A stretch of DNA of 64,000 bases from Bacillota bacterium. Lineage in GTDB: Bacteria > Bacillota > Clostridia > Saccharofermentanales > DTU023. Numbering within the stretch: position 1 is the stretch's first letter; each line of letters starts with the position of its first letter. Both the position numbers and the translations under genes were made by a program. The notes below the pieces were generated by a model that had not been told where the DNA came from, searched no databases, and saw only the letters and a list, made by a program, of their open reading frames with translations. The stretch covers positions 18,377-82,376 of the forward strand of contig JAKPXB010000046.1 in NCBI GenBank assembly GCA_029570375.1. The letters are read 5' to 3'. Positions 10,389-19,228 of this stretch are shown here, piece after piece.

Positions 10389-10585
10389 ATCATTGTATTC
10401 ATTTTTTCACATTGTACCATAGCCAGCATTGATCTCAAGACGGCGCATTCGTCAAAACGTTCGCCTGTGATAGCCGGCGACATTTTCTTTTTCCACATAC
10501 GGCTGCGTGAATCCTTACGATGGAGCAGGTATAGCAGTGCGCACAGACGGCGCCATTAACGATAGTAAGGGCATAGAGAAAAAAT

Positions 10586-11716
10586 ATGAAACCTGTCGTT
10601 CTGATCGCAGATGAACATATCCATTTTCTGACAAGGCTTGCGGAAAGACTTCGCGCATTGGCAGAAAACGCGTATGAAGTACGGATGATCCCCTCTGCCG
10701 GCGAATCCGATATTCTCTTCTCCGTGAAAGGCTTGCAAAGAGATCTCCGTTTGCGCGTCGCCGTCTTTCTCTATCCGAATCATCTTCCGATCGCCAGTAT
10801 TCTTTCTGAACTGCCCGGGCACGTCTGTCTTCTCGGCCTGTGCGAAAATATGCGCGACGGTACAACAGAAGAAATAGCGCAGCCCCTTTTTCGCGCCATG
10901 ATTGAAACAGAAACAAACGCGCCTCACGCAAAACTGCCTCATCACACGGATCAGCCGCCGGGCTGCGAGAAACACGGGGCCGTGAAAATCGGCATGATTC
11001 CACGCTTCACACGCGCCCGTAAAATCGACAGAATTATCCGTTCCTGCCTGTCGGGTGAAGAGGTGATCCCGCCAGGCGGGAAGAGTTCTGCCTGCAGAAT
11101 CGGGACGCATCTCTCCTTCTCAGAAGATGCCGGAGCGCGGGTCACCCGTTATCTAATCCGTAAGGAAAAATCTCTCGGCCACACGGTTGTTTACCTGCCA
11201 ATCAAACCTCTCTATCAGATCGACGACCGTTTTCGCCGCGGCTGCGGACAGACTATCGGCGATCTGATATGCCGGCTCTCGACGGGCGATATCCCGGGAA
11301 TAGAGAATTTCGGGAAGTGGCTGTACATGCATGAAAGCGGTTATTACACTTTCTCGATGCCGGAAAGGTCTGACGATATCATCACCTGCGACATCAACAC
11401 GCTCAGACAGATCATCGGTCTTCTGCGCGACTATACACATTCACGAACACAACCGACGACATCGTGGATTGACATCGGTGGCCTGCCACTCGCGAAAGTC
11501 CTTGAGCTGGCTGTGCTGTGCGATTTTCTCTATGTCGACGCGCCGTCCGGTCCCACCGATAAAGAAGAAGCCGCGCGGAGAGAACTCGGGTTGTTTATGG
11601 CGCGGCTCCCCAAATCATGCGACATCCTTGAACTTCCGCGCCACAGACACCGCGGCGCGGCAGAAAGCGGCTGTATAAGCAGCAGAGGAGAACCGAGCTT
11701 TGCTTCCGAGTTATAG
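10586..11716 (+). CDS. TadZ/CpaE-like protein with no recognisable Walker A, Tad locus
   Basis: Receiver-like N-terminus, position immediately upstream of tadA; no GxGKT. Confidence 0.55.
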   Translation: MKPVVLIADEHIHFLTRLAERLRALAENAYEVRMIPSAGESDILFSVKGLQRDLRLRVAVFLYPNHLPIASILSELPGHVCLLGLCENMRDGTTEEIAQPLFRAMIETETNAPHAKLPHHTDQPPGCEKHGAVKIGMIPRFTRARKIDRIIRSCLSGEEVIPPGGKSSACRIGTHLSFSEDAGARVTRYLIRKEKSLGHTVVYLPIKPLYQIDDRFRRGCGQTIGDLICRLSTGDIPGIENFGKWLYMHESGYYTFSMPERSDDIITCDINTLRQIIGLLRDYTHSRTQPTTSWIDIGGLPLAKVLELAVLCDFLYVDAPSGPTDKEEAARRELGLFMARLPKSCDILELPRHRHRGAAESGCISSRGEPSFASEL

Positions 11717-12926
11717 AGAAAAACAGGTATGGATCCGGCGCATCGCCTCACATCTCGAACCGGGCGCGGAACCGACCGACGATGAGCTCAGGCGAATCAT
11801 CGCGGCGGAAGTCTCGATGCGTACTCAGGGATCGGCTTTAACAGTCCACGAGAAAACGAGCCTGATTCATCACTTGTTTGACGCCATGCGCGGGCTCGAT
11901 ATTCTGCAGCCTCTCCTCGAAGAGCCCGCCGTTACGGAGATTATGGTCAACAGGCCTTCGCAGATCTACGTCGAACGCAATGGCAGGTTGGAGAAAACGA
12001 ATCTCGCTTTCGATTCTGCTTCACACCTTACACACGTGATCAGCCGTTATTTCGGGCGCGCGAACAAACTGGTGCACGAGCGTTCGCCGATCGCCGACAT
12101 GCGGCTCTCCGATGGTTCGCGCGTCCATGCCATACTCCCGCCTGCCGCCCCTGAAGGCCCCGTGCTCTCAATCCGCAAATTCACAGGCATCATGCCGACG
12201 ATGGACGCGCTCATTGAGAACAATACAATCCCCGCCAGGCAGGCGGCCTTTCTGATCGAATCTGTCCGGGCGAGGAAGAATATCTTTATCAGCGGGGGCA
12301 CCGCTTCCGGTAAGACCACTTTTTTGAACGCACTCGCGGCTTTTATCCCTGAACACGAACGCATTGTCACTGTCGAAGACGCTGCTGAACTGGATCTGAC
12401 GGGTAAACACAACCTCGTCCGGCTTGAAGCGCGGACTTCGGCTGTGGATGGAGGCGGCGCAATCTCGCTGTCGGATCTCATCCATTCGTCCCTTCGGCTA
12501 AGGCCGGATCGCGTAATTGTCGGGGAAGTGCGCGGCATGGAGGCGTATGACATGATCCAGGCGATGCAGACGGGCCACCCCGGTTCCATGTCAACAGGAC
12601 ACGGCAACAGCACTTACGAAATGCTGAACCGGCTTGCCCTCCTGCTGATGACCGCTTCGCAGCTTCCATGGGAGGCGTGCAGGCGGATGGTCGCTTCCTC
12701 TATCAACCTGATGGTTCATCTCGTCCGCCTGGCGGACGGCCGCCGCCTCGTTCAGGAGATCAGCTCTGTGACAGGCTTTCACGACGACACATTCCGGCTG
12801 AAAACGCACTACACCCTGTCTCAGGAAGCTGATACCGAAAAAACAACACCGCCATCAACAGAAACAGGAGTGAAGAATGATGATGACGAGAAGAAATCAC
12901 CACAGGGACACTTCCCTGAAGCATAA
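11700..12926 (+). CDS. tadA: CpaF/TadA-type secretion ATPase
   Basis: EPAVTEIMVNRPSQIYVERNG, FISGGTASGKTTFLNAL, RIVTVEDAAEL, RPDRVIVGEVRGMEAYDMIQAMQTGHPGSMSTGH. Confidence 0.95.
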   Translation: MLPSYREKQVWIRRIASHLEPGAEPTDDELRRIIAAEVSMRTQGSALTVHEKTSLIHHLFDAMRGLDILQPLLEEPAVTEIMVNRPSQIYVERNGRLEKTNLAFDSASHLTHVISRYFGRANKLVHERSPIADMRLSDGSRVHAILPPAAPEGPVLSIRKFTGIMPTMDALIENNTIPARQAAFLIESVRARKNIFISGGTASGKTTFLNALAAFIPEHERIVTVEDAAELDLTGKHNLVRLEARTSAVDGGGAISLSDLIHSSLRLRPDRVIVGEVRGMEAYDMIQAMQTGHPGSMSTGHGNSTYEMLNRLALLLMTASQLPWEACRRMVASSINLMVHLVRLADGRRLVQEISSVTGFHDDTFRLKTHYTLSQEADTEKTTPPSTETGVKNDDDEKKSPQGHFPEA

Positions 12927-14475
12927 TAGCAAAAACCCGCCTTCCGGTTTGAGAATGCGCGGTTTCGCCGTCCTGCAGTGGATCGCTCTTTCAGTTATCC
13001 CTGCGAGGCTCGCTTCGATCGCGTTTCTCGGAAGCGCTTCATCAGGCTGGATCGTCGCCGTCCCCGGTGCGTTTCTGCTGGGTATCGGTCTCGCAAGGCT
13101 CTTCCACCTTCGGGAAGGCAAGCTTCTGCTCACGCAGTATCAGCACCTTTTGGGTTACCTTTCGACACGTCTGTCGGCAGGCGTTCCTCTGGAAGCCGCG
13201 CTGCTCGAATCTATCGCGCCGCTGACACAGCAGCTTGGAAAGCACAACAGAATCATCTGGTCTTTATTCCGATTAAGAAAGAACCTGGAAGCGCAGATGT
13301 CGCTGAACGAGGCACTCGCCTCGTTCACCCGCGAAGTCGGACTTCCTGTATGCACGCGCGACTTTACCATGCTCACACTCCTTTCGAGGGCGGGCGGGCG
13401 CATTGATGTTTTTGTCCGGCAAAGCCATCACGATCTATCCACGCAGATCAACATGCAAAGTGAAGTGGCGAATGAGCGGAGAGGGCACGCGAGTGAGGCC
13501 GTCATCCTGTCGATGATCCCCTTTTTTATGGCCCATTTTGTTTTAGGCGGTTCTGTCTCTTACGGCCAGTCCATTCACCTGAATCAATCGATGGTGATCC
13601 CCTTGTCAGCCCTCTACATGCTGGCGATGTTTGCGTTATTCACTCTGCTGCTTTTGCTCGCGCCGGAGAAAATAAAGGGCAAAACGCGGAAACTGATACG
13701 GCGGAATGAACCGGAGAAAGAACCACAGGGGAATACGCCTCCGGCTGCGTTTCTGTCGCGTTTTTATCTCGACTGGCTGCCGGGGCAGATCGGGATGTCA
13801 GTGTCCTCCTCCGTCCAGCTGCTGGCGGATCAAAGAGACGGCGCGTGGATGCGCTATATGGCGCGAAAAGTAAAAGATCTCGCGCTTGGATTAACCATTG
13901 CGGCTATTCTCGCTTTGACGAGGCGTGTCTCTTATTTCATTGTCGCGCTGGCGGTCGTATCTGTCTCAACCGCGCGTGATATTGAATACTGTTCGAAAGC
14001 GGCGAAGCGCCGGGAGAATTATCGCTTCTATTATCCGTCGGCAGTGAGTTCGCTCTATATCCTCCTCGAAAGCGGACTGACATTTGACAGAGCTCTTCGC
14101 ATGGTGGCGAGAGTCACTCTGACCGGCAGGAATCCAGACGACCCTGTCGCGACCGATCTGAATAAAGCAGTTATCCACCTCGAAACAGGTTACGACAGTG
14201 TCATGGCGGCGAGCTGGCTCGCTGAGCGATGCCCTCTCCCTGAAGTGCAGGCGGCTATCCGGCTTATGGCGCGGTACGAGCGGGAAGGCGGCAGAGAAAT
14301 TCTGGAATTGATTCGTATGCAGGCAGACAGGGGACGGCAGCTGTTCCGCGACGCGATGAGGGGCAGAGCGGAACAGAGGTCGTTGTTGTTTGTCTTTCCG
14401 ATGGCCGTTGATCTCCTCGTGGTGATGGCGACCGTGATCCTTCCCGCCGTCACACAGATGGGCATCGTCCTGTGA
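12877..14475 (+). CDS. Fused TadB-TadC-like inner membrane platform protein (two T2SSF-like halves)
   Basis: 532 aa with YLSTRLSAGVPLEAALLES and SSLYILLESGLTFDRALRMVA halves, each followed by hydrophobic segments. Confidence 0.75.
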   Translation: MMMTRRNHHRDTSLKHNSKNPPSGLRMRGFAVLQWIALSVIPARLASIAFLGSASSGWIVAVPGAFLLGIGLARLFHLREGKLLLTQYQHLLGYLSTRLSAGVPLEAALLESIAPLTQQLGKHNRIIWSLFRLRKNLEAQMSLNEALASFTREVGLPVCTRDFTMLTLLSRAGGRIDVFVRQSHHDLSTQINMQSEVANERRGHASEAVILSMIPFFMAHFVLGGSVSYGQSIHLNQSMVIPLSALYMLAMFALFTLLLLLAPEKIKGKTRKLIRRNEPEKEPQGNTPPAAFLSRFYLDWLPGQIGMSVSSSVQLLADQRDGAWMRYMARKVKDLALGLTIAAILALTRRVSYFIVALAVVSVSTARDIEYCSKAAKRRENYRFYYPSAVSSLYILLESGLTFDRALRMVARVTLTGRNPDDPVATDLNKAVIHLETGYDSVMAASWLAERCPLPEVQAAIRLMARYEREGGREILELIRMQADRGRQLFRDAMRGRAEQRSLLFVFPMAVDLLVVMATVILPAVTQMGIVL

Positions 14476-14722
14476 AACGGGCGGAGACCAAACTCGCAGG
14501 CGCTTGTCATGAGCAGGCCGGCCAATAGCGGCGCGCCGCCTCTTTCCCTGAAACAGCGCCGCGATGCGCCTGCCGGAAACAATTCGTCAATCTGCCAATT
14601 TCAGTTCCCATGACAAGAACCTGCACAATAAACCGCCCTCCGGAAAAGACAATCAACCGATACTGTATATACGTCAAAAGAGATTGAAGCAGACGTCTCA
14701 GAACAAAAGAAAGGAGCATCCC

Positions 14723-14911
14723 ATGAAGAGTCTTAAGAATAATCACAACGGACCCGACCGGGTAGCCTGGAGCGGATTCGGAACACTTGAAGTAATCATA
14801 ATTATCGCTGTGTTAATCACGGTCGCGTTACTGTTTCGAGAGAATATTATCGCATTTGCGAGAAATCTGATCGATAAGGTGTTCAGTTCATCCGTCTACG
14901 ACCAGCTGTGA
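14723..14911 (+). CDS. Flp1-like pilin
   Basis: 62 aa, WSGFGTLEVIIIIAVLITVALLFRENI; SD aaaggag before ATG 14723. Confidence 0.75.
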   Translation: MKSLKNNHNGPDRVAWSGFGTLEVIIIIAVLITVALLFRENIIAFARNLIDKVFSSSVYDQL

Positions 14912-14948
14912 GCATTCAGGCAAAAAGGCAGGATCGGGGGAAAAGGCG

Positions 14949-16079
14949 ATGCCGATACAGGTAGAACAGACAGAAATACCGGCAGTCTGGTCACTGACAG
15001 TAAATGGTCAGCCGCCTTATCCGTCTATTGACACAATGGCGGATACAGGGCTCCTGCGGCATCGCCCCGCCTCCGCGGCTTCCCTGTCGTGGTTTCAGAC
15101 AAAGGCGGATACATGGATTTTTCAGATCAATCAGGGCGGCCTTGTACCGCTTACAGACGCGGTCAGGCGGAGCAGCGCAGATCCGCGCGCTGGATTCCTT
15201 TTGATGATAAAGATGATAGAAGCGATTGAAGAAACAATCGATCATCTGCTCCCTGTGATTCCGGAACTGCTGCGTCCCGACCTGTTGTACGTCAGCTGCA
15301 GCGCGAACGGCCGCGACGTAGAATATCTGCAGATCGTGACGCTGCCTCTTCTGTGTCCGGAACAAGAGGCCGTTTTGGTTGACGCAGAAATCGTGCGCTG
15401 GTTCGGCGCGGCATTTCACTGGGATTCTTCTGTTATCCGCAAGCTGAAGGATCTGTACGAAAGGGAAGCCTTCTTCGATTTACTGCTTGAATTGAAATCT
15501 TTGGCGGGTGAACCGCTTACCGCGGTGGAAAAACAACGAGAGAAAGCCACCGCACAGCAGGATCGCAACGCGCGGGACATACACACCCTACCTCAACCGG
15601 AGGAAGGAAGAAACAGGCTTCTTTCTCACATGAAAACGGGAACAACGCGGGGAGGGCGTATCGCGATGAAAATAAAAGAACTGGCGAGGATGATCTTCGG
15701 TGTCCAAAACCAGGAAATGATTCACGAAGCGACAGAAGAACTGGATCTCTCTTCTGACCAATTCCAAATCGCGCAGCTCTCGCAAGGACTCCCCGGCACA
15801 CCTGAAGAAGAAATCGGGCATCACGCCTATATTCTGACCGAAGAATTTGTCATCGGAAGGGATATGAGCAAGTGTGACCTGTGGATTGATTCGCCCTCGA
15901 TCAGCCGTCAGCATGCGAAAATATCGCGGCACGCCGGGAGCTATTTCCTCGAAGACCTGGGGTCCACGAACGGAACGACACTTGACGGCTTAAAACTGAC
16001 AAAGAACCGCGAGTATCTTCTTCCGGAGAAATGCAGAGTCGGCTTCGCCCACGAAGTCTATTATTTTCGGTCGGGGTAG
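14949..16079 (+). CDS. FHA-domain protein with N-terminal DUF6382-like region
   Basis: FVIGRDMSKCDLWIDSPSISRQHAKISRHAGSYFLEDLGSTNGTTLDG. Confidence 0.85.
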   Translation: MPIQVEQTEIPAVWSLTVNGQPPYPSIDTMADTGLLRHRPASAASLSWFQTKADTWIFQINQGGLVPLTDAVRRSSADPRAGFLLMIKMIEAIEETIDHLLPVIPELLRPDLLYVSCSANGRDVEYLQIVTLPLLCPEQEAVLVDAEIVRWFGAAFHWDSSVIRKLKDLYEREAFFDLLLELKSLAGEPLTAVEKQREKATAQQDRNARDIHTLPQPEEGRNRLLSHMKTGTTRGGRIAMKIKELARMIFGVQNQEMIHEATEELDLSSDQFQIAQLSQGLPGTPEEEIGHHAYILTEEFVIGRDMSKCDLWIDSPSISRQHAKISRHAGSYFLEDLGSTNGTTLDGLKLTKNREYLLPEKCRVGFAHEVYYFRSG

Positions 16080-16356
16080 GAAGCAGGCATCAAATATCGA
16101 ATGTTTACGGCCATGACCGCTATAATCCGCCGGACGAAGATTACTCGGACATTTCCCTCGCGAAATCAAAAAAGCAACGAGGTGTAACTCCCGGAAGATT
16201 GACCACAACATCGCGGCAGCCACACAAAAATGTCGGTGACTGTTGCGGAAACGCCGGACAAGCTGCAGTTACCGCAACAGAACTCCTGACACGTCAGTAT
16301 GAGCGGTTCTCTTCGGCCGTTTCTCTTGTGAGATACAGCCGCTCCCTACGACGAAC

Positions 16357-17007
16357 TTACTTGGTACCGAACAGGCGGTCGCCCGCGTCTCCGAGCCCGG
16401 GTACGATATAGGCGTGGTCATTCAGACCGCCGTCCAATCCGGCGCAATAAATCGGAATCTCGGGATAGTCTTCATGGAGGCGCGTGATACCCTCAGGAGC
16501 CGCGACAAGACATACGAATTTAATGTGCTCAATTTTTCTCTTCTTGAGGAAACTGACCGCCGCCGCAGCTGAGCCGCCGGTCGCCAGCATCGGATCGAGC
16601 AGAATCACATCGCGGTTCTCAATATCGTCGGGCAGCTTGCAATAATATTCCACAGGCTCCAGTGTTTTGGGATCCCTGTAAAGGCCGATATGCCCGATTT
16701 TCGCCATAGGAATGAGATTCGTCATGCCGTCGACCATCCCGAGGCCGGCGCGCAAAATGGGAACCAGAGCGAGCTTCTTGCCTTCGATCATCTGACAATG
16801 AGCGGTTCCGATCGGCGTCTCCACATCGACAGGGCGAAGCGGGAGATCGCGGGTCACCTCATATGCCATAAGCATAGCCACTTCACTTAACAGTTCCCGG
16901 AATTCCTTCGTATTGGTGTTCTTGTCACGCAGCAAAGCGAGCTTGTGCTGAATCAAAGGATGATCCAGAACAAAAACACCGTCAAATTTCTGATTTACTT
17001 CACTCAC
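16357..17007 (-). CDS. upp: Uracil phosphoribosyltransferase
   Basis: [55 protein letters not shown]. Confidence 0.97.
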   Translation of the reverse strand: MSEVNQKFDGVFVLDHPLIQHKLALLRDKNTNTKEFRELLSEVAMLMAYEVTRDLPLRPVDVETPIGTAHCQMIEGKKLALVPILRAGLGMVDGMTNLIPMAKIGHIGLYRDPKTLEPVEYYCKLPDDIENRDVILLDPMLATGGSAAAAVSFLKKRKIEHIKFVCLVAAPEGITRLHEDYPEIPIYCAGLDGGLNDHAYIVPGLGDAGDRLFGTK

Positions 17008-17456
17008 AGGATGACCTCTTCCATCTCATTAATCTGACTGACACGATCCTTGTGCCGTCCGCCGTCAAAAGACTCCGACAAAAAAACATCGACCAGTTTG
17101 ATCGCATACGGGGCAGCCAGGATACGCGCTCCGAGCGCAAGAACGTTGGCGTCATTGTGGTGGCGTGCCATCTCAGCCATAAAGACGTTCGTACACAGCG
17201 CTGCGCGTATTCCCCGATGTTTATTCGCGACGATAGACATGCCGATTCCGGTGCCGCACACGAGGATCGCACGATCACATGAGCCCTCGCTTATTTTCTC
17301 ACAGGCTGAATGCCCGTACTTCACGTAACTGACTGAATCTCTGGTATCTGTGCCTACGTCCACGACATCGTATCCGCACTCAATCAGGTGCAGTTTTATT
17401 TTCTCTTTCAGTTCGAATCCGCCATGATCACTGGCGACAGCTACTCTCATATTCAC
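17004..17456 (-). CDS. rpiB: Ribose-5-phosphate isomerase B
   Basis: [48 protein letters not shown]. Confidence 0.95.
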   Translation of the reverse strand: MNMRVAVASDHGGFELKEKIKLHLIECGYDVVDVGTDTRDSVSYVKYGHSACEKISEGSCDRAILVCGTGIGMSIVANKHRGIRAALCTNVFMAEMARHHNDANVLALGARILAAPYAIKLVDVFLSESFDGGRHKDRVSQINEMEEVIL

Positions 17457-17892
17457 CTCCGTTTTTTATTGTACCGCAGGCATTCTATGGTGGCAATGAG
17501 TTTTGTCCGCCTGGGCTGTATACCTCTTTGCGGTGTAATAGCTGTAGAAAAATAATAATATCATTCACATCATGCACCGCTGTTTAACATCGCGAATTGA
17601 CCGCTGAACACGGTGGCAAAAAACAGTTCTTTTAATGGTTTTTCCGCTTCAAATCTATTGTTTCTCTGTTCACATTTTCCCAGGCTTATGCACATTTATG
17701 TTGATAATGTTAATAACTCTGTGTATAACTTACAAGACAGTACTTTTCGCTTTGCCACCTACTCAAGGGCTTGATACAGGCATATTAAAGAATTTAACAT
17801 GTTTTTATCGAAAACTCACCATATTCAAACAATTACCTGTAAGTGCGACAGTACAGGCGTTTCAGGGTGCTTGTACCAGCGCATATATATTA

Positions 17893-17913
17893 ATGTCCAC
17901 GTGCTGTGGACAT
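17893..17913. repeat. Inverted repeat atgtccac-gtgct-gtggacat
   Basis: 8-bp perfect arms, 5-bp spacer in an AT-rich intergenic region. Confidence 0.7.
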
Positions 17914-18015
17914 ATGAACAGTCGTCATGATGACTTGTAGAAAGGACCCGTCACCGGTCAAACGACGGAAGATCGGAGAAACTTATTGTTATAAGATCCG
18001 GTCATATTCGAAATC

Positions 18016-18050
18016 AAAAAGGCCGCTGAACCTTCGTGGTATCAGCGGTC
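18016..18050 (-). terminator. Intrinsic terminator after tRNA-Phe
   Basis: Minus strand gaccgctga...tcagcggcc followed by ttttt. Confidence 0.8.
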
Positions 18051-18055
18051 TTAAT

Positions 18056-18131
18056 TGGTGCCCAGAGCAGGAATCGAACCAGCCACACACGGATTTTCAG
18101 TCCGTTGCTCTACCTACTGAGCTATCTGGGC
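18056..18131 (-). tRNA. tRNA-Phe(GAA)
   Basis: gcccagatagctcagtaggtagagcaacggactgaaaatccgt...gggcacca; anticodon GAA; encoded CCA. Confidence 0.97.
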
Positions 18132-18165
18132 TTAAACAAATGCCGATAGGCTTATCGGCATCAGC

Positions 18166-18242
18166 TGGCGACGCAGAAGGGACTTGAACCCTCGACCTCC
18201 AGCTTGACAGGCTGGCATTCTAACCGGCTGAACTACTGCGCC
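18166..18242 (-). tRNA. tRNA-Asp(GTC)
   Basis: ggcgcagtagttcagccggttagaatgccagcctgtcaagctgg...ctgcgtcgcca; anticodon GTC. Confidence 0.97.
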
Positions 18243-18382
18243 ATGAACCACTCCCATGAGCGGCCTTGCAAGAATAACAGATATAGGAAACGATTGTCAA
18301 CTATGCACCTTGACTTGTCGGCCAATTGTCGGCCAAAGCCGGCCGAAGATTTGAGAGAGAGATTTGACAGGCGGGTCCTCGC

Positions 18383-18685
18383 TTAATCCAATGATTCGTC
18401 AGCCACTTTCGACGGCATAAAACCAAACAATGATTTCCACTGACTCTCATCAAAACGGCTGACTCCCCGGACGGGTGTCCGACCGAACAGAAAATCAATG
18501 GAGACACCATAATAATCGGCGATCTTTATCAGCATATAATAATCCGGTTCACGTTCACCGCGTTCGTATTTTGAAATTGTCTGCCTGCTGACATTGAGAT
18601 GCTCGGCAACGTCACTTTGGCGGAGCTTCTTTTCCTTCCGCAACTCTTTCAATCGCCGTCCAATGATTATGCCCTGATCGCTCAT
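18383..18685 (-). CDS. XRE-family HTH transcriptional regulator
   Basis: GRRLKELRKEKKLRQSDVAEHLNVSRQTISKYERGEREPDYYMLIKIADYYGVSIDFLFG. Confidence 0.92.
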   Translation of the reverse strand: MSDQGIIIGRRLKELRKEKKLRQSDVAEHLNVSRQTISKYERGEREPDYYMLIKIADYYGVSIDFLFGRTPVRGVSRFDESQWKSLFGFMPSKVADESLD

Positions 18686-19052
18686 AGATAAATGAAGTAT
18701 GAGATGTGGCAGAAGATAGCTCAAGAAAACACACCATTATTGCTACAAAATGGCGCATACCGGCGGCGGAGACGGCTTTTCGGGATCTCTTACGATGAGA
18801 TCAGCACCATCCGGAAGAACGAGACAACACCGCGGATCTCAGACAGAACGGAAAGAATTACCTTGCCAAACACTGCCATTTATGCAATGATTGAGTGCAG
18901 TGGTTTTGGGTGAGGCCTGATTCTCTCAACGGCTTTTATATCAATGCTATAATTCGCCGTAGAGTGATGGCGGCGCGCAGCGTTAACGCGGCGTCCGGTC
19001 TCAATAGCGGACTGCTCAAAAGCGTTCATCACGCAACACAGAACCTGCGAAC

Positions 19053-19128
19053 GGGAGCATAGCTCAGCAGGGAGAGCACTTGCCTTACAAGCAAGGGGTC
19101 ATCGGTTCGAGCCCGGTTGCTCCCACCA
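19053..19128 (+). tRNA. tRNA-Val(TAC)
   Basis: gggagcatagctcagcagggagagcacttgccttacaagcaaggggtcatcggttcgagcccggttgctcccacca. Confidence 0.97.
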
Positions 19129-19136
19129 GTTCTAAG

Positions 19137-19194
19137 AAGCGGAAGGGGCGGTTCTTTTTTATCTCCGGGATAAAAGGAACTGCCCCTTCCGCTT
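19137..19194. terminator. Long hairpin between tRNA-Val and the convergent gene, likely bidirectional terminator
   Basis: aagcggaaggggcggttc ... gaactgccccttccgctt, 18-bp arms with one G/A difference plus an inner ttttatc/gataaaa pairing. Confidence 0.6.
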
Positions 19195-19228
19195 TCGCGT
19201 TGCTTCGCGCATTGTTGGGTAATGATTT

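Noticed and set aside
16250-16280. CTGTTGCGG/CCGCAACAG inverted repeat
   Set aside because: 9-bp stem without U-tract on either strand; possible weak terminator but not strong enough to call.
17635-17940. 101-aa ORF on plus strand
   Set aside because: Low-complexity, Cys/Leu-rich translation over AT-rich intergenic DNA, no SD and no recognisable family; treated as non-coding.
17640-17940. Replication origin
   Set aside because: Only two perfect DnaA-box matches, no dnaA/dnaN/recF neighbours; a pair of matches can arise by chance in 64 kb.
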